DNA of 64,000 bases from an uncultured Paracoccaceae bacterium (GTDB lineage Bacteria; Pseudomonadota; Alphaproteobacteria; Rhodobacterales; Rhodobacteraceae). Positions 31,704 through 40,107 of the stretch are shown here, one piece after another. The notes under the pieces are model-generated. The model made no database searches. It saw nothing but the letters and a program-made list of their open reading frames with translations, and had not been told where the DNA came from. The position numbers were made by a program, and so were the translations under genes. The stretch's first letter is position 1; every line of letters begins with the position of its first letter. Where the stretch lies: contig CANNCO010000001.1 of assembly GCA_947503175.1 (NCBI GenBank), positions 930,001-994,000 on the forward strand. Reading direction: 5' to 3'.

Positions 31704-32920
31704 GTGGTTGTCTCCAGAGGTTCGGCGGAGGGGTCGCCCAGCGTCCGGATCAGGAGCCATGCGAGGATACTGCAGGCCAGAACGCCCGCGGCGACGGGCA
31801 GGGGTGTTCCGTCGAAGGCCAGTCCGACGGGGATCGCGATAACAAGGGCGGCAACGGTCGAGAAGGCACCGATGACCGACGCCGCCATGCCGGCAATATG
31901 GCCGAGGGGCACCATGGCCAGTGCGTTGAGATTGCCGACCGTCAGCCCGACCATGCAGAAGACACCGCTGGCCCATGCCACGAAGATGCCAAAGGCCGCT
32001 GCGCTGCCCCAATCGGACAGGCTTGCGAAGATGACGAAGGATCCGGTCAACGCCATCTGGGCCACGAAGGCCAGGCTCGCGACGCGCCGCATGCCCATTG
32101 CCATGACGATCCGGGCGTTCAGGACATTGCCCATGGCCGCGATGGCCGCGATCAGCGCGAACCAGAGGTGGAAGCTGTGACCGCGCCCGAAGGTCTGATC
32201 GAAGATCGGCTGGATCGACGACAGAAGACCGAACAGCATCCCGAAGGTCAGCGACAGGATCAGGATGACCACCACGACCTGCCGGAGGCTCATAACTTCG
32301 ACGATGCCGGCCCAGAGGGTCTTGGCCCGGAAGGGGCGCCGCCGCTCTGGCGGGTGGGTTTCGGCCTGACGCAGCGCCAGCCATGCGGCGGAGGTCAGCG
32401 AGAACAGAACGAACGCTCCGAAAATCATGCGCCAGTCGAAGAAAGCGATAATGCCCGCACCAAGAGCCGGGGCCACGGCCGGGGCGAGGGTGAAGACCAG
32501 CATGATGAACGACATCATCTGGGCCATCCGGCGGCCTTCGTAGAGGTCGCGGATGATGGCAAGGCTGACAACGCGCGGGCCCGCCGCGCCAAGCCCCTGC
32601 ACGACGCGGGCCGCCAGCATCAGTTCAAGCGTCTGGGCCTGCCACGCGACGATGGAAGCAACGATGTAGACAAGCGCACCGCCCAGGATCACGGGCCGCC
32701 GCCCGAACGCGTCCGAGATCGGGCCGGTGAAAAGCGTGCCGACCCCCATCCCGAAGACAAAGCTGGTCAGGATGAGCTGCGCGCGGTTGGGTGCGTCGGG
32801 CGTCAGCTCGTCGGCGATTTCGGGCAGGGCGGGAAGCATCGCGTCGATCGAAAAGGCGATCGTCGCGAAGAGCATCGCCATGAGCGCGATGAATTCGACC
32901 CGGGAGAGGCGTTCAGGCAT
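31700..32920 (-). CDS. Bcr/CflA-type drug efflux MFS transporter
   Basis: This 406-residue permease has 12 predicted helices. It starts MPERLSRVEFIALMAMLFAT and continues with FSIDAMLPALPEIA, the Bcr/CflA N-terminal motif, and GPISDAFGRRPVILGGALVY, the MFS loop 2-3 signature (about residues 66-85). Such DHA1 exporters use the proton gradient. I chose the ATG at 32920, since the 59 upstream codons are Pro/Arg-rich shadow sequence. It overlaps the oxidoreductase stop by 8 nt and the peroxiredoxin start by 4 nt, so all are co-translated. Confidence 0.88.
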   Translation of the reverse strand: MPERLSRVEFIALMAMLFATIAFSIDAMLPALPEIADELTPDAPNRAQLILTSFVFGMGVGTLFTGPISDAFGRRPVILGGALVYIVASIVAWQAQTLELMLAARVVQGLGAAGPRVVSLAIIRDLYEGRRMAQMMSFIMLVFTLAPAVAPALGAGIIAFFDWRMIFGAFVLFSLTSAAWLALRQAETHPPERRRPFRAKTLWAGIVEVMSLRQVVVVILILSLTFGMLFGLLSSIQPIFDQTFGRGHSFHLWFALIAAIAAMGNVLNARIVMAMGMRRVASLAFVAQMALTGSFVIFASLSDWGSAAAFGIFVAWASGVFCMVGLTVGNLNALAMVPLGHIAGMAASVIGAFSTVAALVIAIPVGLAFDGTPLPVAAGVLACSILAWLLIRTLGDPSAEPLETTT

Positions 32921-33560
32921 CGTCCGTGGCCTCGGCCTTGGACAACTCGTCCAGAACTTGTGCCCAAAGCTCGGGCGGCTGCGCGCCGGGCAGGACGTGC
33001 TGGTTGGCGACGACGAATGTGGGCACACCGGTGACACCGCGTTCGCGCGCATGGGTATCGCGGGCCCGGATATCGTCTGCGTCGGCGTCCGAGGCAAACA
33101 AGCGTTCGGTCATTGCGCGGTCCATGCCCGCGGCCCCGGCAATGTCCAGAAGCACATCCGTCGCGCCGATATCGCGGCCTTCCTGAAAGTAGGCGCGGAA
33201 CAGCGACGAAACGACAGCGGTCTGACGCCCTTCAAGGCCCGCCCAGTGGATCAGGCGGTGGGCGTTCAAGGTGTTCGGTGTGCGCTTGATGCCTTCGAAG
33301 TCGATCTCGACCCCTGCGGCCTCTGCCGCTTCGGCGATACGGCCATAGACCGCGACCGCGTTGTCGCGCCCTCCGAACTTGGTCTCAAGGTATTCGCGCC
33401 GGTCCATGCCGCCCTCGGGCATGTCCGGGTTCAGCTGGAACGGATGCCACTCGATCTCAAACGGATGGTCGGGACGGGCGGTCAACGCACGGTCGAGATG
33501 CGTCTTGCCGATCAGGCACCAGGGGCAGATCGGGTCGGACAGGATATCAAGCTTGATCAT
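32913..33560 (-). CDS. DsbA-family oxidoreductase, FrnE-like
   Basis: This 215-residue protein has a thioredoxin-like domain with the CPWC active site at residues 12-15 (DILSDPICPWCLIG) and a long helical insertion (about 60-150). The GVTGVPTFVVANQ cis-proline loop lies near residue 172. That is the FrnE/DsbA-like thioredoxin group, implicated in polyketide maturation and oxidative stress. It has no signal peptide, so it acts in the cytoplasm. It overlaps the AMP ligase stop by 4 nt. The substrate is unknown. Confidence 0.88.
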   Translation of the reverse strand: MIKLDILSDPICPWCLIGKTHLDRALTARPDHPFEIEWHPFQLNPDMPEGGMDRREYLETKFGGRDNAVAVYGRIAEAAEAAGVEIDFEGIKRTPNTLNAHRLIHWAGLEGRQTAVVSSLFRAYFQEGRDIGATDVLLDIAGAAGMDRAMTERLFASDADADDIRARDTHARERGVTGVPTFVVANQHVLPGAQPPELWAQVLDELSKAEATDDA

Positions 33561-35077
33561 TCTCGCGCCTCGTGCGCCGCGGCCATCGCGCGACGTTGGA
33601 CTTTGCCATTAGGATTTCGGATCAGGTCATCGACCCGGATGTAGACCCGCGGGCATTTGTAGCGGGCGAGCCTTTTCGACATATGCGCCGAAAGGGCGGC
33701 ATCGTCCAGAGGGGCGGGTGAGACGCAGAATGCGGCGATGACGGTGGTGTCGGCTTTGACGCGCAGTTCTGCGGCGGCGCAGTCGGTGATATCGGGGTGG
33801 CTCTGAAGAGCGGCCTCGACCTCGATCGGTGAGACGCGGTAACCGCCTGCATTCATCATGTCGTCGGCGCGTCCATGATAGCGGATTGCCCCATCGCCCT
33901 GCATCTCTGCCGTATCGCCGGTCAGGAACCAGTCGCCGGAGATGCGGGCGCGGGCTTCGTCCTGGTGGCCAAGATAACCCAGCATCAGGCCAGGATCGTT
34001 GCGATGGACGGCGAGCATGCCTGGCCTGTTTCGGGGCAGCGGCCGACCGTCTTCGCCAAGGATTGCGACGCAGCGGCCCGGCTGAGCGAAACCAAGCGTG
34101 TCGCCTGGAGCGGGGCGGTTCGGCGCGCCGGAAAGGAAGGTTGAGCATTCGCTCATTCCGAAGGCCTCGTGGATCCGGGTTCCGGTGTTTTCAGTCCAGC
34201 GGTGCCGGGTGGCGGCGGGGAGCTTTTCGCCCGCCGAGAGGCCGTGACGGAGGTCGGGCGCGTCGATCCTGCCGGTATCTTTAAGCATCTGGCGATAGAC
34301 GCCCGGAGCGGCGGCAAAGATCGTTGCCTGATGGCGGCGGATCAGAAGCGGAAGCTGACCCGGCGTGACCCCGGCCTTGGGGATCAGCGCGGTGGCGCCC
34401 GCTGCCCATGGATCGAGAAGGCCGGTACCCAACGTGTAGGTCCAGTTTAAGGCACCGGCATGCATCACCCGGTCTTCGGATGTCAGACCGTACCAGCCAT
34501 CCCACATCATCCGCCGCGCGCGGATTGCGCGATGGGCGTGGATCACGGCGCGGGGCGCACCGGACGTGCCGGAGGTGAAGACTATATAGCCGGGGCGTTC
34601 GGGATCGCCCATGACGGGATCAATCGGGGTATGGTCGTGGAGCGCGGGGAGCGCGTCGGCGGAGAGGGTCGGGATTTGTCTATCGGGCAGCGGCAATGCC
34701 GGGTCGGCGATGATCAGGTGCGGTCCGATCTGGTCGATTGCGGTGTCGAGTTCGGGGATGGTCCATTGGCTTGAGACCGGGACCGGGATGTATCCCGCCG
34801 CGATCGCGGCCAGAAAGGCCAGCGGAAACTCGACGGTATTGCCGAGGCGCAGAAGGATGCGGGCGTTTTCGGGCAGGCCGCGGGCCCGAAGCGCAGCGGC
34901 AAGACCCAGGGTTGCGGCGGTCAGGCGGGCGTAACTCCATCGTTCGGCCCCGGTCGGCCCCACCAGCACCATCGCGATCTTGTCGGGGTGTGCGGTTCCG
35001 GCCGCGAGCACGTCGGCTGCGAGATTGTAAGGCGACGGGCATTCCGGAGCCGGTCCGGTATCGGTGACAGACAGCAT
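33557..35077 (-). CDS. Acyl-CoA synthetase-like AMP-forming ligase
   Basis: This 506-residue ANL enzyme has the ATP P-loop YIVFTSGTSGAPRAVIHAH (about residues 160-178), the adenylate region HEAFGMSECSTFLSG (about 307), GDWFLTGDTAEM (about 395), the hinge and GGYRVSPIEVEAAL, and the catalytic lysine in NPNGKVQRR near the C-terminus. It resembles benzoate or 2-aminobenzoate CoA ligases and cyclohexanecarboxylate-type enzymes, but the acid substrate is not readable. I prefer the ATG at 35077 over a TTG twelve codons upstream that lacks a ribosome-binding site. It is the first gene of the operon with FrnE, MFS and peroxiredoxin genes. Confidence 0.88.
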   Translation of the reverse strand: MLSVTDTGPAPECPSPYNLAADVLAAGTAHPDKIAMVLVGPTGAERWSYARLTAATLGLAAALRARGLPENARILLRLGNTVEFPLAFLAAIAAGYIPVPVSSQWTIPELDTAIDQIGPHLIIADPALPLPDRQIPTLSADALPALHDHTPIDPVMGDPERPGYIVFTSGTSGAPRAVIHAHRAIRARRMMWDGWYGLTSEDRVMHAGALNWTYTLGTGLLDPWAAGATALIPKAGVTPGQLPLLIRRHQATIFAAAPGVYRQMLKDTGRIDAPDLRHGLSAGEKLPAATRHRWTENTGTRIHEAFGMSECSTFLSGAPNRPAPGDTLGFAQPGRCVAILGEDGRPLPRNRPGMLAVHRNDPGLMLGYLGHQDEARARISGDWFLTGDTAEMQGDGAIRYHGRADDMMNAGGYRVSPIEVEAALQSHPDITDCAAAELRVKADTTVIAAFCVSPAPLDDAALSAHMSKRLARYKCPRVYIRVDDLIRNPNGKVQRRAMAAAHEARE

Positions 35078-35223
35078 GGGGCCGAGGGCTATCAGACCGG
35101 GCAGGCGGCGCAAGAGAGAGGAAACCCGTGACCTGCCCCCTATGAATGGACGGATCGGTGATCGCTCTTAGGACGTTGTTTACCAGACTGCGTTATCCTG
35201 CCGCAGGTTTATGGAGGCTGCAT

Positions 35224-35439
35224 ATGTTTTGGAAAGAAGTCGAATCGGCCTGGCACGATCTTGTGGACCTGATCCTTGCGCAATGGCCCGAAGCATCCGC
35301 CGACCGCGTCATGTCGCTTGCAGGCGACCGGGACGCGTTCACCGACTATATTGCAGACCGTCACGATCTGACCCGCGCCGAAGCAAGCGACGCGATCGAG
35401 ATCTGGATGATACGGCAGTTCGCCGGGGTCCGGCGCTAG
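35224..35439 (+). CDS. CsbD-like small stress protein (divergent)
   Basis: This 71-residue acidic helical protein begins MFWKEVESAWHDLVDLILAQ. It then shows the CsbD-like pattern of a W-x-E-x5-W start, a GDRDAFTDYIADRHDL middle and an EASDAIEIW end. CsbD proteins are abundant under general stress, with unknown biochemistry. The match is by pattern and length (usually 60-70 residues), not by strong identity. I chose the ATG at 35224 because the 26 upstream codons look non-coding and GGAGG lies shortly before it. It is convergent with the entericidin gene. Confidence 0.6.
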   Translation: MFWKEVESAWHDLVDLILAQWPEASADRVMSLAGDRDAFTDYIADRHDLTRAEASDAIEIWMIRQFAGVRR

Positions 35440-35458
35440 CGCAGGCGAAAGTCAGAAG

Positions 35459-35519
35459 GCAGGCCGGTTCCGGCAACGCCCGCCTGCGTTGCAAATGCGC
35501 CCCCCGGACCCGCTGCAAC
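35459..35519. repeat. Two abutting hairpins in a convergent gap
   Basis: GCAGGC (35459-35464) pairs with GCCTGC (35482-35487), and directly after it GTTGCA (35488-35493) pairs with TGCAAC (35514-35519). They sit between the ends of the CsbD-like and entericidin genes. There is no T-run, so termination here would need another mechanism. Confidence 0.4.
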
Positions 35520-35551
35520 ATGGTACCCGCCCGGAAAGACGGCGAACGCCT

Positions 35552-35671
35552 CTAGAAGGTGTTCTGCACCGCCCTTGCACCGGATGAGATATCCTGCCCC
35601 ACACCCTCGACCGTGTTGCAGCCCGCGATCAGCAGGCAAACCGCCGCAATGGCAATCGCTTTGACTTTCAT
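35552..35671 (-). CDS. Entericidin A/B family lipoprotein
   Basis: This 39-residue lipoprotein reads MKVKAIAIAAVCLLIAGCNT and then VEGVGQDISSGARAVQNTF. The lipobox LIAGC (Cys18) followed by NTVEGVGQDI is the classic entericidin pattern. Entericidins are small cell-envelope lipoproteins, first described as a toxin-antidote pair in enterobacteria and common as single genes in alphaproteobacteria. It starts 3 nt after the stop of the peptide-binding protein on the same strand, so the two probably share a transcript. An AGGGA sequence lies directly upstream. Confidence 0.9.
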   Translation of the reverse strand: MKVKAIAIAAVCLLIAGCNTVEGVGQDISSGARAVQNTF

Positions 35672-35674
35672 TCC

Positions 35675-37477
35675 CTAGTCCTCATACCACCAGACATCCG
35701 GTTGGAACCCGATCCAGTCACCATAGATCGGCAGGGTTTCGGGATATTTCAGTTCGCGCGCATGGGCAATACGTGCCACCGGATTGTGCCACACCGGGAT
35801 CACGTAGCGCCCGGTGGTCAGAACCCGGTCGAGGGCGCGGGTCGCGGCCAGAAACTCGTCGCCCCCGGTTCCGGTCAGAAGCTTGTCGATCATCGCCTCG
35901 GCGGCGGGGCTTTTCATGCCCATCAAGTTGCGCGATCCGGGGCTGTCGGCGGCCTCGGCGCTCCAATAGAGGGTCTGTTCGTTCCCGGGGCTGAGGGACA
36001 GGCCGCGGGTGAACCAGGTCATACCGAAGTCGAACTCGGTGGTGCGCTCTTTGTATTGCGCGCCATCGACCGTGGTGACGGTCGGCGTGATCCCCATGCG
36101 CGACAGGGCGGACGAGAAGATATCCACCACCTGCTGCGTTTCGGTCGCGCCTTGGGACAGGAGGATTTCGAAAGTGAACGGCGCTCCGTCCGCGCCGGTC
36201 ATCACACCATTCTGAACCGTCCAACCGGCTTGTTCCATGAGATCGGTCGCAGCCCGGATACCGGCGCGGTTGCGTTCGGACCCGTCCGAGACGGGGAGGG
36301 AATAGCCCTCAAGCGCACCCGGGGGGAGCGTGTCGGCAAAGGGTTCGAGGTATTCGCGAACCAGCCCCTCGGCGGGTCCGTGACTCATCCCAAGCACGGA
36401 GTTCGAGAAATACGATGTGATCCGGGGCGCATTGCCGCCATTCAGGGTCTGGTTGATGAACTCGAAGTTGAAGGCATGGATCATCGCCTGCCGCACCCGC
36501 CAGTCGGAAAACTCGGGCAGCCGGGTGTTCATCACAAGGCCGGTGATCCCGGAGGGGCGCTGATGGGGAATGATCGATTTCACCACATCGCCGGACTGAA
36601 CCGCCGGAAAGTCGTACTGCGTGTCCCATTTCTGGACATTGGTTTCGCGCATCGTGTTCAGGATGCCGCCCTTGAACGCTTCGAACATCACGCCTGCATC
36701 GCCGAAAAACTCCATCCTGATCTCGTCGAGATTGGCCTGACCGCGCATATAGGGCACGTCATTGCCCCAGTAATCGGGGTTGCGCTTGAGCGAGACGAAA
36801 CGTCCGGCCTCGTAATCGTCGATGATATAAGGCGCCGTGGTGATCGGCAGGATGTCGATGCCGGATTCGGCGAAATCCCGACCTTCCCACTGCGCCTTCT
36901 TCAGGATCGGGCGCATGCCCATGATCAGCGCAAGTTCCCGGTCCGGCTCGGTAAAGGTGAAACGGACGGAACGGGGACCGGTCTGTTCCGTCGACGCGAC
37001 CTTGGCCCAGGAGCCGTGATAGCGCGGATGGCCGACCGTTCCGAGCGTCTCGTAGGACCAGACCACATCCTCGACGGTCACGGGGCTGCCGTCGGAGAAG
37101 CGCGCCTCGGGGCGCAGGGTGAACTCGACCCAGGACCGGTCCGGATCCGTCTCGACCGATTCGGCCAGAAGGCCGTAAAGGGTGAATGGTTCGTCGTAGT
37201 TGCGGCCCATCAGGCTTTCATATGCGAGGAAGCGGAGCTGCCACGGAACCCGCCCCTTGAGGATGTGGGGGTTGAGCGAATCGAATACCCCAACCTCGCC
37301 CTGAACGATCCGGCCGCCCTTCGGCGCATCTGGGTTGGCATAGGGCAGTGACACAAAATCCGGTGGAAGAGCAGGGTCGCCATACATAGCTATGCCATGG
37401 GAGGGCTCCGCCGCGGCGGCCGCTGCCATCAAGCCCAGGCCCAGTGCACCCAGACATGAGAAAAACATTGTTCGCAT
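35675..37477 (-). CDS. Periplasmic peptide/oligopeptide-binding protein (YejA-like)
   Basis: This 600-residue SBP family 5 protein has a signal peptide (MRTMFFSCLGALGLGLMAAA, cleaved after AAAAAE). The mature start HGIAMYGDPALPPDFVSLPY, followed by ANPDAPKGG, is typical of the YejA branch. Other markers are FTLRPEARFSDGSPVTVEDVVWS (about residues 120-145) and VRQAMIHAFNFEFINQTL (about 335). YejA delivers peptides, including antibiotic peptides such as microcin C in enterics, to an ABC importer. No permease or ATPase gene is in this window, so it is either an orphan or served from elsewhere. The ATG at 37477 is favoured by the signal peptide. Confidence 0.88.
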   Translation of the reverse strand: MRTMFFSCLGALGLGLMAAAAAAEPSHGIAMYGDPALPPDFVSLPYANPDAPKGGRIVQGEVGVFDSLNPHILKGRVPWQLRFLAYESLMGRNYDEPFTLYGLLAESVETDPDRSWVEFTLRPEARFSDGSPVTVEDVVWSYETLGTVGHPRYHGSWAKVASTEQTGPRSVRFTFTEPDRELALIMGMRPILKKAQWEGRDFAESGIDILPITTAPYIIDDYEAGRFVSLKRNPDYWGNDVPYMRGQANLDEIRMEFFGDAGVMFEAFKGGILNTMRETNVQKWDTQYDFPAVQSGDVVKSIIPHQRPSGITGLVMNTRLPEFSDWRVRQAMIHAFNFEFINQTLNGGNAPRITSYFSNSVLGMSHGPAEGLVREYLEPFADTLPPGALEGYSLPVSDGSERNRAGIRAATDLMEQAGWTVQNGVMTGADGAPFTFEILLSQGATETQQVVDIFSSALSRMGITPTVTTVDGAQYKERTTEFDFGMTWFTRGLSLSPGNEQTLYWSAEAADSPGSRNLMGMKSPAAEAMIDKLLTGTGGDEFLAATRALDRVLTTGRYVIPVWHNPVARIAHARELKYPETLPIYGDWIGFQPDVWWYED

Positions 37478-37555
37478 TCTGGTATCAATCCCTGTGCTGC
37501 TCTGCCCGTTGATGACGAAGGTAGACGGGGACTTAAGCCATTTCAAACTTTTAGC

Positions 37556-37584
37556 TTGGACGTGCGCGACAGGTTGCGTATAAA
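37556..37584 (+). promoter_or_regulatory. Sigma-70 type promoter for a candidate sRNA
   Basis: TTGGAC (37556-37561) and TATAAA (37579-37584) are separated by exactly 17 nt. The promoter points right into a region without a plus-strand gene that ends in a strong terminator 80 nt further on. It lies between the start of the peptide-binding gene and the end of an MFS gene, both on the minus strand. Confidence 0.65.
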
Positions 37585-37590
37585 GGGGGC

Positions 37591-37666
37591 ACTGCTCGAT
37601 AGGTTTCTTGCCTGTATGAAACCTGCCTCAATAACTTAACGCCCGCCTTGTGCGGGCGTTTTTTTT
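37591..37666 (+). ncRNA. Candidate small RNA of about 75 nt
   Basis: The predicted transcript begins about 7 nt after the TATAAA box and ends in the T-run at 37666. It folds into two clear hairpins: AGGTTTC (37601-37607) with GAAACCT (37618-37624) around a 10-nt loop, then the terminator stem. A single-stranded linker of about 13 nt separates them. No open reading frame with a start signal is inside. The promoter, structured body and terminator together fit a trans-acting sRNA. I do not recognise the family, and expression is unproven. Confidence 0.6.
37638..37666 (+). terminator. Intrinsic terminator without an upstream plus-strand gene
   Basis: AACGCCCGC (37638-37646) pairs with GCGGGCGTT (37652-37660) around a 5-nt loop, followed by T residues up to 37666. 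The T-run is on the plus strand, so it terminates rightward transcription, although both flanking genes are on the minus strand. On the minus strand the stem is followed by AAGTTATTG, a poor T-tract. Confidence 0.88.
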
Positions 37667-37686
37667 GTCGTGCCAGCATAGCTTGT

Positions 37687-38901
37687 TCAGGCGCGCATGA
37701 CAGAGCGGCGGCCCGACGTCCAGAGAAGCATGCCGACGATCCCGATATTCAGCATATTCCAGCCGATTCCGTTGAGAAACGCGAGGTCGTAGCTGCCGCT
37801 GACATCGTAGATCCAGCCGGATGCCCAGCCACCAACCGCCATGCCTACAATTGTCGCGGTGGTGACATAGCCAACCCGTGCGCCAGCTTCGCGCGCAGGC
37901 ATGTATTCGCGGACGATGATCGAATAGGAGGGGACGATTCCACCCTGGGCCAATCCGAAGATCAGCGAGACCAGGTAGAGCGACGTGATGCCCCCCGCGC
38001 CGAGAAACAGCATCAGTGCAATGCATTGCAAGACCGATCCGATCAGAAGTGTCGGCACCCCACCCAACCGGTCGGCCAGCATGCCGGAGATCAGACGCGA
38101 CGCGACGCCGCCCAACAGCATGAGTGACAGCATTTGCGCCCCAACCGCAGGTCCGAACCCCAGATCGGCGCAAAGCGCCACGATGTGAACCTGCGGCATT
38201 GCCATTGCCATGCAGCAGGCGAAACCGGCGAGGATCAGAAAGAACTGCAAGGCGCGGGGCGACAGGCCCGATGCCGTGCGGCGCAGGGCGGCGGCACTGT
38301 CGGCCCTGTCGCTTGCGGCCTCGGACACGCGGGGCCGCAGGGCGAATGACAGGGGCACGACCAGAAGCGGTACGATGATGGCGAGGGCGAGATAGGCACC
38401 GCGCCAGCCGTGATCGGCCTGAACTCCCGACAGAAGCAGGGGCCAGACCGCGCCGGCAAGGTAGTTTCCGCTGGCCGTGATGGCCACGGCGATCCCGCGC
38501 CTGCGCATGAACCAATGCGAGATATCGGCGATCAGCGGCCCGAAATTCGCCGCCGAACCGAATCCGATGGCCAGATGCAGAAGCGTGACGACCATGGCGG
38601 AGCTGCTAAACGCCGTAAGGGCGAAACCCGCGGACATCAGAACGGCAGTCACAATCAGGACCGGCGTGATGCCATGTCTGTCCACCCATCGTCCGATCAG
38701 GAGGCTGCCCAAGGCGAAACCCACCATGCAGGCGGTATAGGGCAGGGAGGCCGCGCCCCGGTCGATCCCGAACTCTGTCTGCATGTCGGGCATGATCACG
38801 ATCACTGCCCACATGCCGACATTGCCGACACAGGCGATGGCCAGTGTCAGGGCAAGGCGGGTCCAGGAATAGCGGGTGTCGTGAAGATCCGTGTCGGTCA
38901 T
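37687..38901 (-). CDS. MFS transporter, oxalate/formate-antiporter-like
   Basis: This 404-residue permease has 12 predicted helices. MQTEFGIDRGAASLPYTACM and LIGRWVDRHGITPVL form the loop 2-3 signature (about residues 60-80), and a central soluble loop lies near 195-215. The AQGGIVPSYSIIVREYMPAREAGARVG segment resembles monocarboxylate/oxalate MFS families. The substrate is not evident. The ATG at 38901 begins MTDTDLHDTRYSW. It is divergent from bdhA across 127 nt. Confidence 0.85.
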   Translation of the reverse strand: MTDTDLHDTRYSWTRLALTLAIACVGNVGMWAVIVIMPDMQTEFGIDRGAASLPYTACMVGFALGSLLIGRWVDRHGITPVLIVTAVLMSAGFALTAFSSSAMVVTLLHLAIGFGSAANFGPLIADISHWFMRRRGIAVAITASGNYLAGAVWPLLLSGVQADHGWRGAYLALAIIVPLLVVPLSFALRPRVSEAASDRADSAAALRRTASGLSPRALQFFLILAGFACCMAMAMPQVHIVALCADLGFGPAVGAQMLSLMLLGGVASRLISGMLADRLGGVPTLLIGSVLQCIALMLFLGAGGITSLYLVSLIFGLAQGGIVPSYSIIVREYMPAREAGARVGYVTTATIVGMAVGGWASGWIYDVSGSYDLAFLNGIGWNMLNIGIVGMLLWTSGRRSVMRA

Positions 38902-39028
38902 GGGCGGACGCTATGAGCATAGGGCCGAGATGTTCAAGGCCGATAATCGCCAATGCGTGAATCGGGGGTGACGGCCCCGCGTGCCACCGTTAGTTTGCAC
39001 CTGCAGCATTTACCAAGGGAACCGTGTC

Positions 39029-39802
39029 ATGAGCCTTGCAGGAAAAACCGCCGTCATCACCGGGTCGAACTCTGGCATCGGTCTGGGCGTGGCGTGGGAG
39101 CTTGCCCGTGCGGGTGCGGATGTCGTTCTGAACTCGTTCACCGATCGCGATGAGGATCACGCGCTGGCCGAAGAGATTTCGAAAGAGACCGGTACGAAGG
39201 CGCGCTATATCAAGGCGGATATGTCGAAGGGCGACGAGTGTCGGGCGCTGATCGAACAGGCTGGCGCCTGCGATATTCTGGTGAACAATGCGGGCATTCA
39301 GCATGTTGCGCCGATCCCGGAGTTTCCGGTCGAGAAGTGGGACGCGATCATCGCGATCAACCTGTCTTCGGCATTTCATACGACAGCGGCGGCCCTGCCG
39401 ATGATGCGAAGCGCGGGTTGGGGCCGGGTCGTGAATATCGCCAGCGCCCACGGGCTGACGGCATCGCCCTATAAGTCGGCCTATATCGCGGCGAAGCATG
39501 GCGTTGTCGGCTTGACCAAGACGACGGCGCTGGAGACCGCCGAAGAGCCGATCACCGCCAATGCGATCTGTCCGGGATACGTGCTGACCCCGCTTGTCGA
39601 GGCACAGATTCCCGACACCATGAAGGAGTATGACATGAGCCGGGAAGATGTGATCAAGAACGTGATGCTGAAGCGGCAGCCCTCGAAAGAGTTCGCCACG
39701 GTCGAGCAGATGGGCGGAACCTGCGTGTTCCTGTGTTCCGATGCGGCCGCGCAGATCACCGGAACGACGATCAGCGTCGATGGCGGGTGGACCGCGCTAT
39801 GA
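39029..39802 (+). CDS. bdhA: 3-hydroxybutyrate dehydrogenase
   Basis: This 257-residue short-chain dehydrogenase oxidises 3-hydroxybutyrate to acetoacetate with NAD+. The cofactor motif is GSNSGIGLGVA (about residues 11-21), with NNAGIQHVAPIPEFP (about 87), catalytic Ser in IASAHGL (about 139) and the YKSAYIAAKHG motif with Tyr and Lys (about 152-156). The HVAPI and the long C-terminal MKRQPSKEFATVEQMGGTCVFL match BDH closely. The ATG at 39029 has AAGGGA upstream. It overlaps the pentapeptide gene by 4 nt, placing it in a polyhydroxybutyrate-linked operon. Confidence 0.94.
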   Translation: MSLAGKTAVITGSNSGIGLGVAWELARAGADVVLNSFTDRDEDHALAEEISKETGTKARYIKADMSKGDECRALIEQAGACDILVNNAGIQHVAPIPEFPVEKWDAIIAINLSSAFHTTAAALPMMRSAGWGRVVNIASAHGLTASPYKSAYIAAKHGVVGLTKTTALETAEEPITANAICPGYVLTPLVEAQIPDTMKEYDMSREDVIKNVMLKRQPSKEFATVEQMGGTCVFLCSDAAAQITGTTISVDGGWTAL

Positions 39803-40107
39803 CCGAGGGGCGTGTGATCGAAGACGAAGCCTTTCCCGGTGCGCAATTGCGGCGGGTCGATTTGCGCGATGTGGATATTCGCGACGCGACGCTGATCCGC
39901 GCGACTGTCGCAGATGCGAACCTGACCGATGCGGTGTTCGAGGATGCCAACATGTCCGGCGTGGCGTTCAGGGACGTGAACCTGTCGGGCGCCACGATCA
40001 GTCAGGCCAACCTGCGCGGTGTCGCGATCACCGCCGCCGATATCACCGGGATGACCATCGAAGGGGTTCTGGTGAGCGATCTTCTGAAGGGGCGGGACAA
40101 GACGTGA
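39799..40107 (+). CDS. Pentapeptide-repeat protein
   Basis: This 102-residue protein is built almost entirely of about 13 A(D/N)LxX-type pentapeptides (LRRVD LRDVD IRDAT LIRAT VADAN LTDAV and on). This implies a right-handed quadrilateral beta-helix of three to four coils. There is no signal peptide or added domain, so it is probably cytoplasmic. The start overlaps bdhA and the stop overlaps the patatin gene (GTGA), so it is translated with both. Its role is unknown. Pentapeptide helices usually serve as protein-interaction or DNA-mimic scaffolds. Confidence 0.85.
   Translation: MTEGRVIEDEAFPGAQLRRVDLRDVDIRDATLIRATVADANLTDAVFEDANMSGVAFRDVNLSGATISQANLRGVAITAADITGMTIEGVLVSDLLKGRDKT

Noticed and set aside
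31541-33034. 497-codon plus-strand frame over the MFS/FrnE genes
   Set aside because: It is an antisense shadow. The opposite strand has two overlapping genes with clear motifs.
35436-35639. Minus-strand frame with a plausible C-terminal stretch (FPGGYHVAAGPGGAFATQAGVA)
   Set aside because: It has no start codon outside the entericidin gene, which it overlaps in a different frame. The remaining 37 codons might be a relic, but I cannot support a gene.
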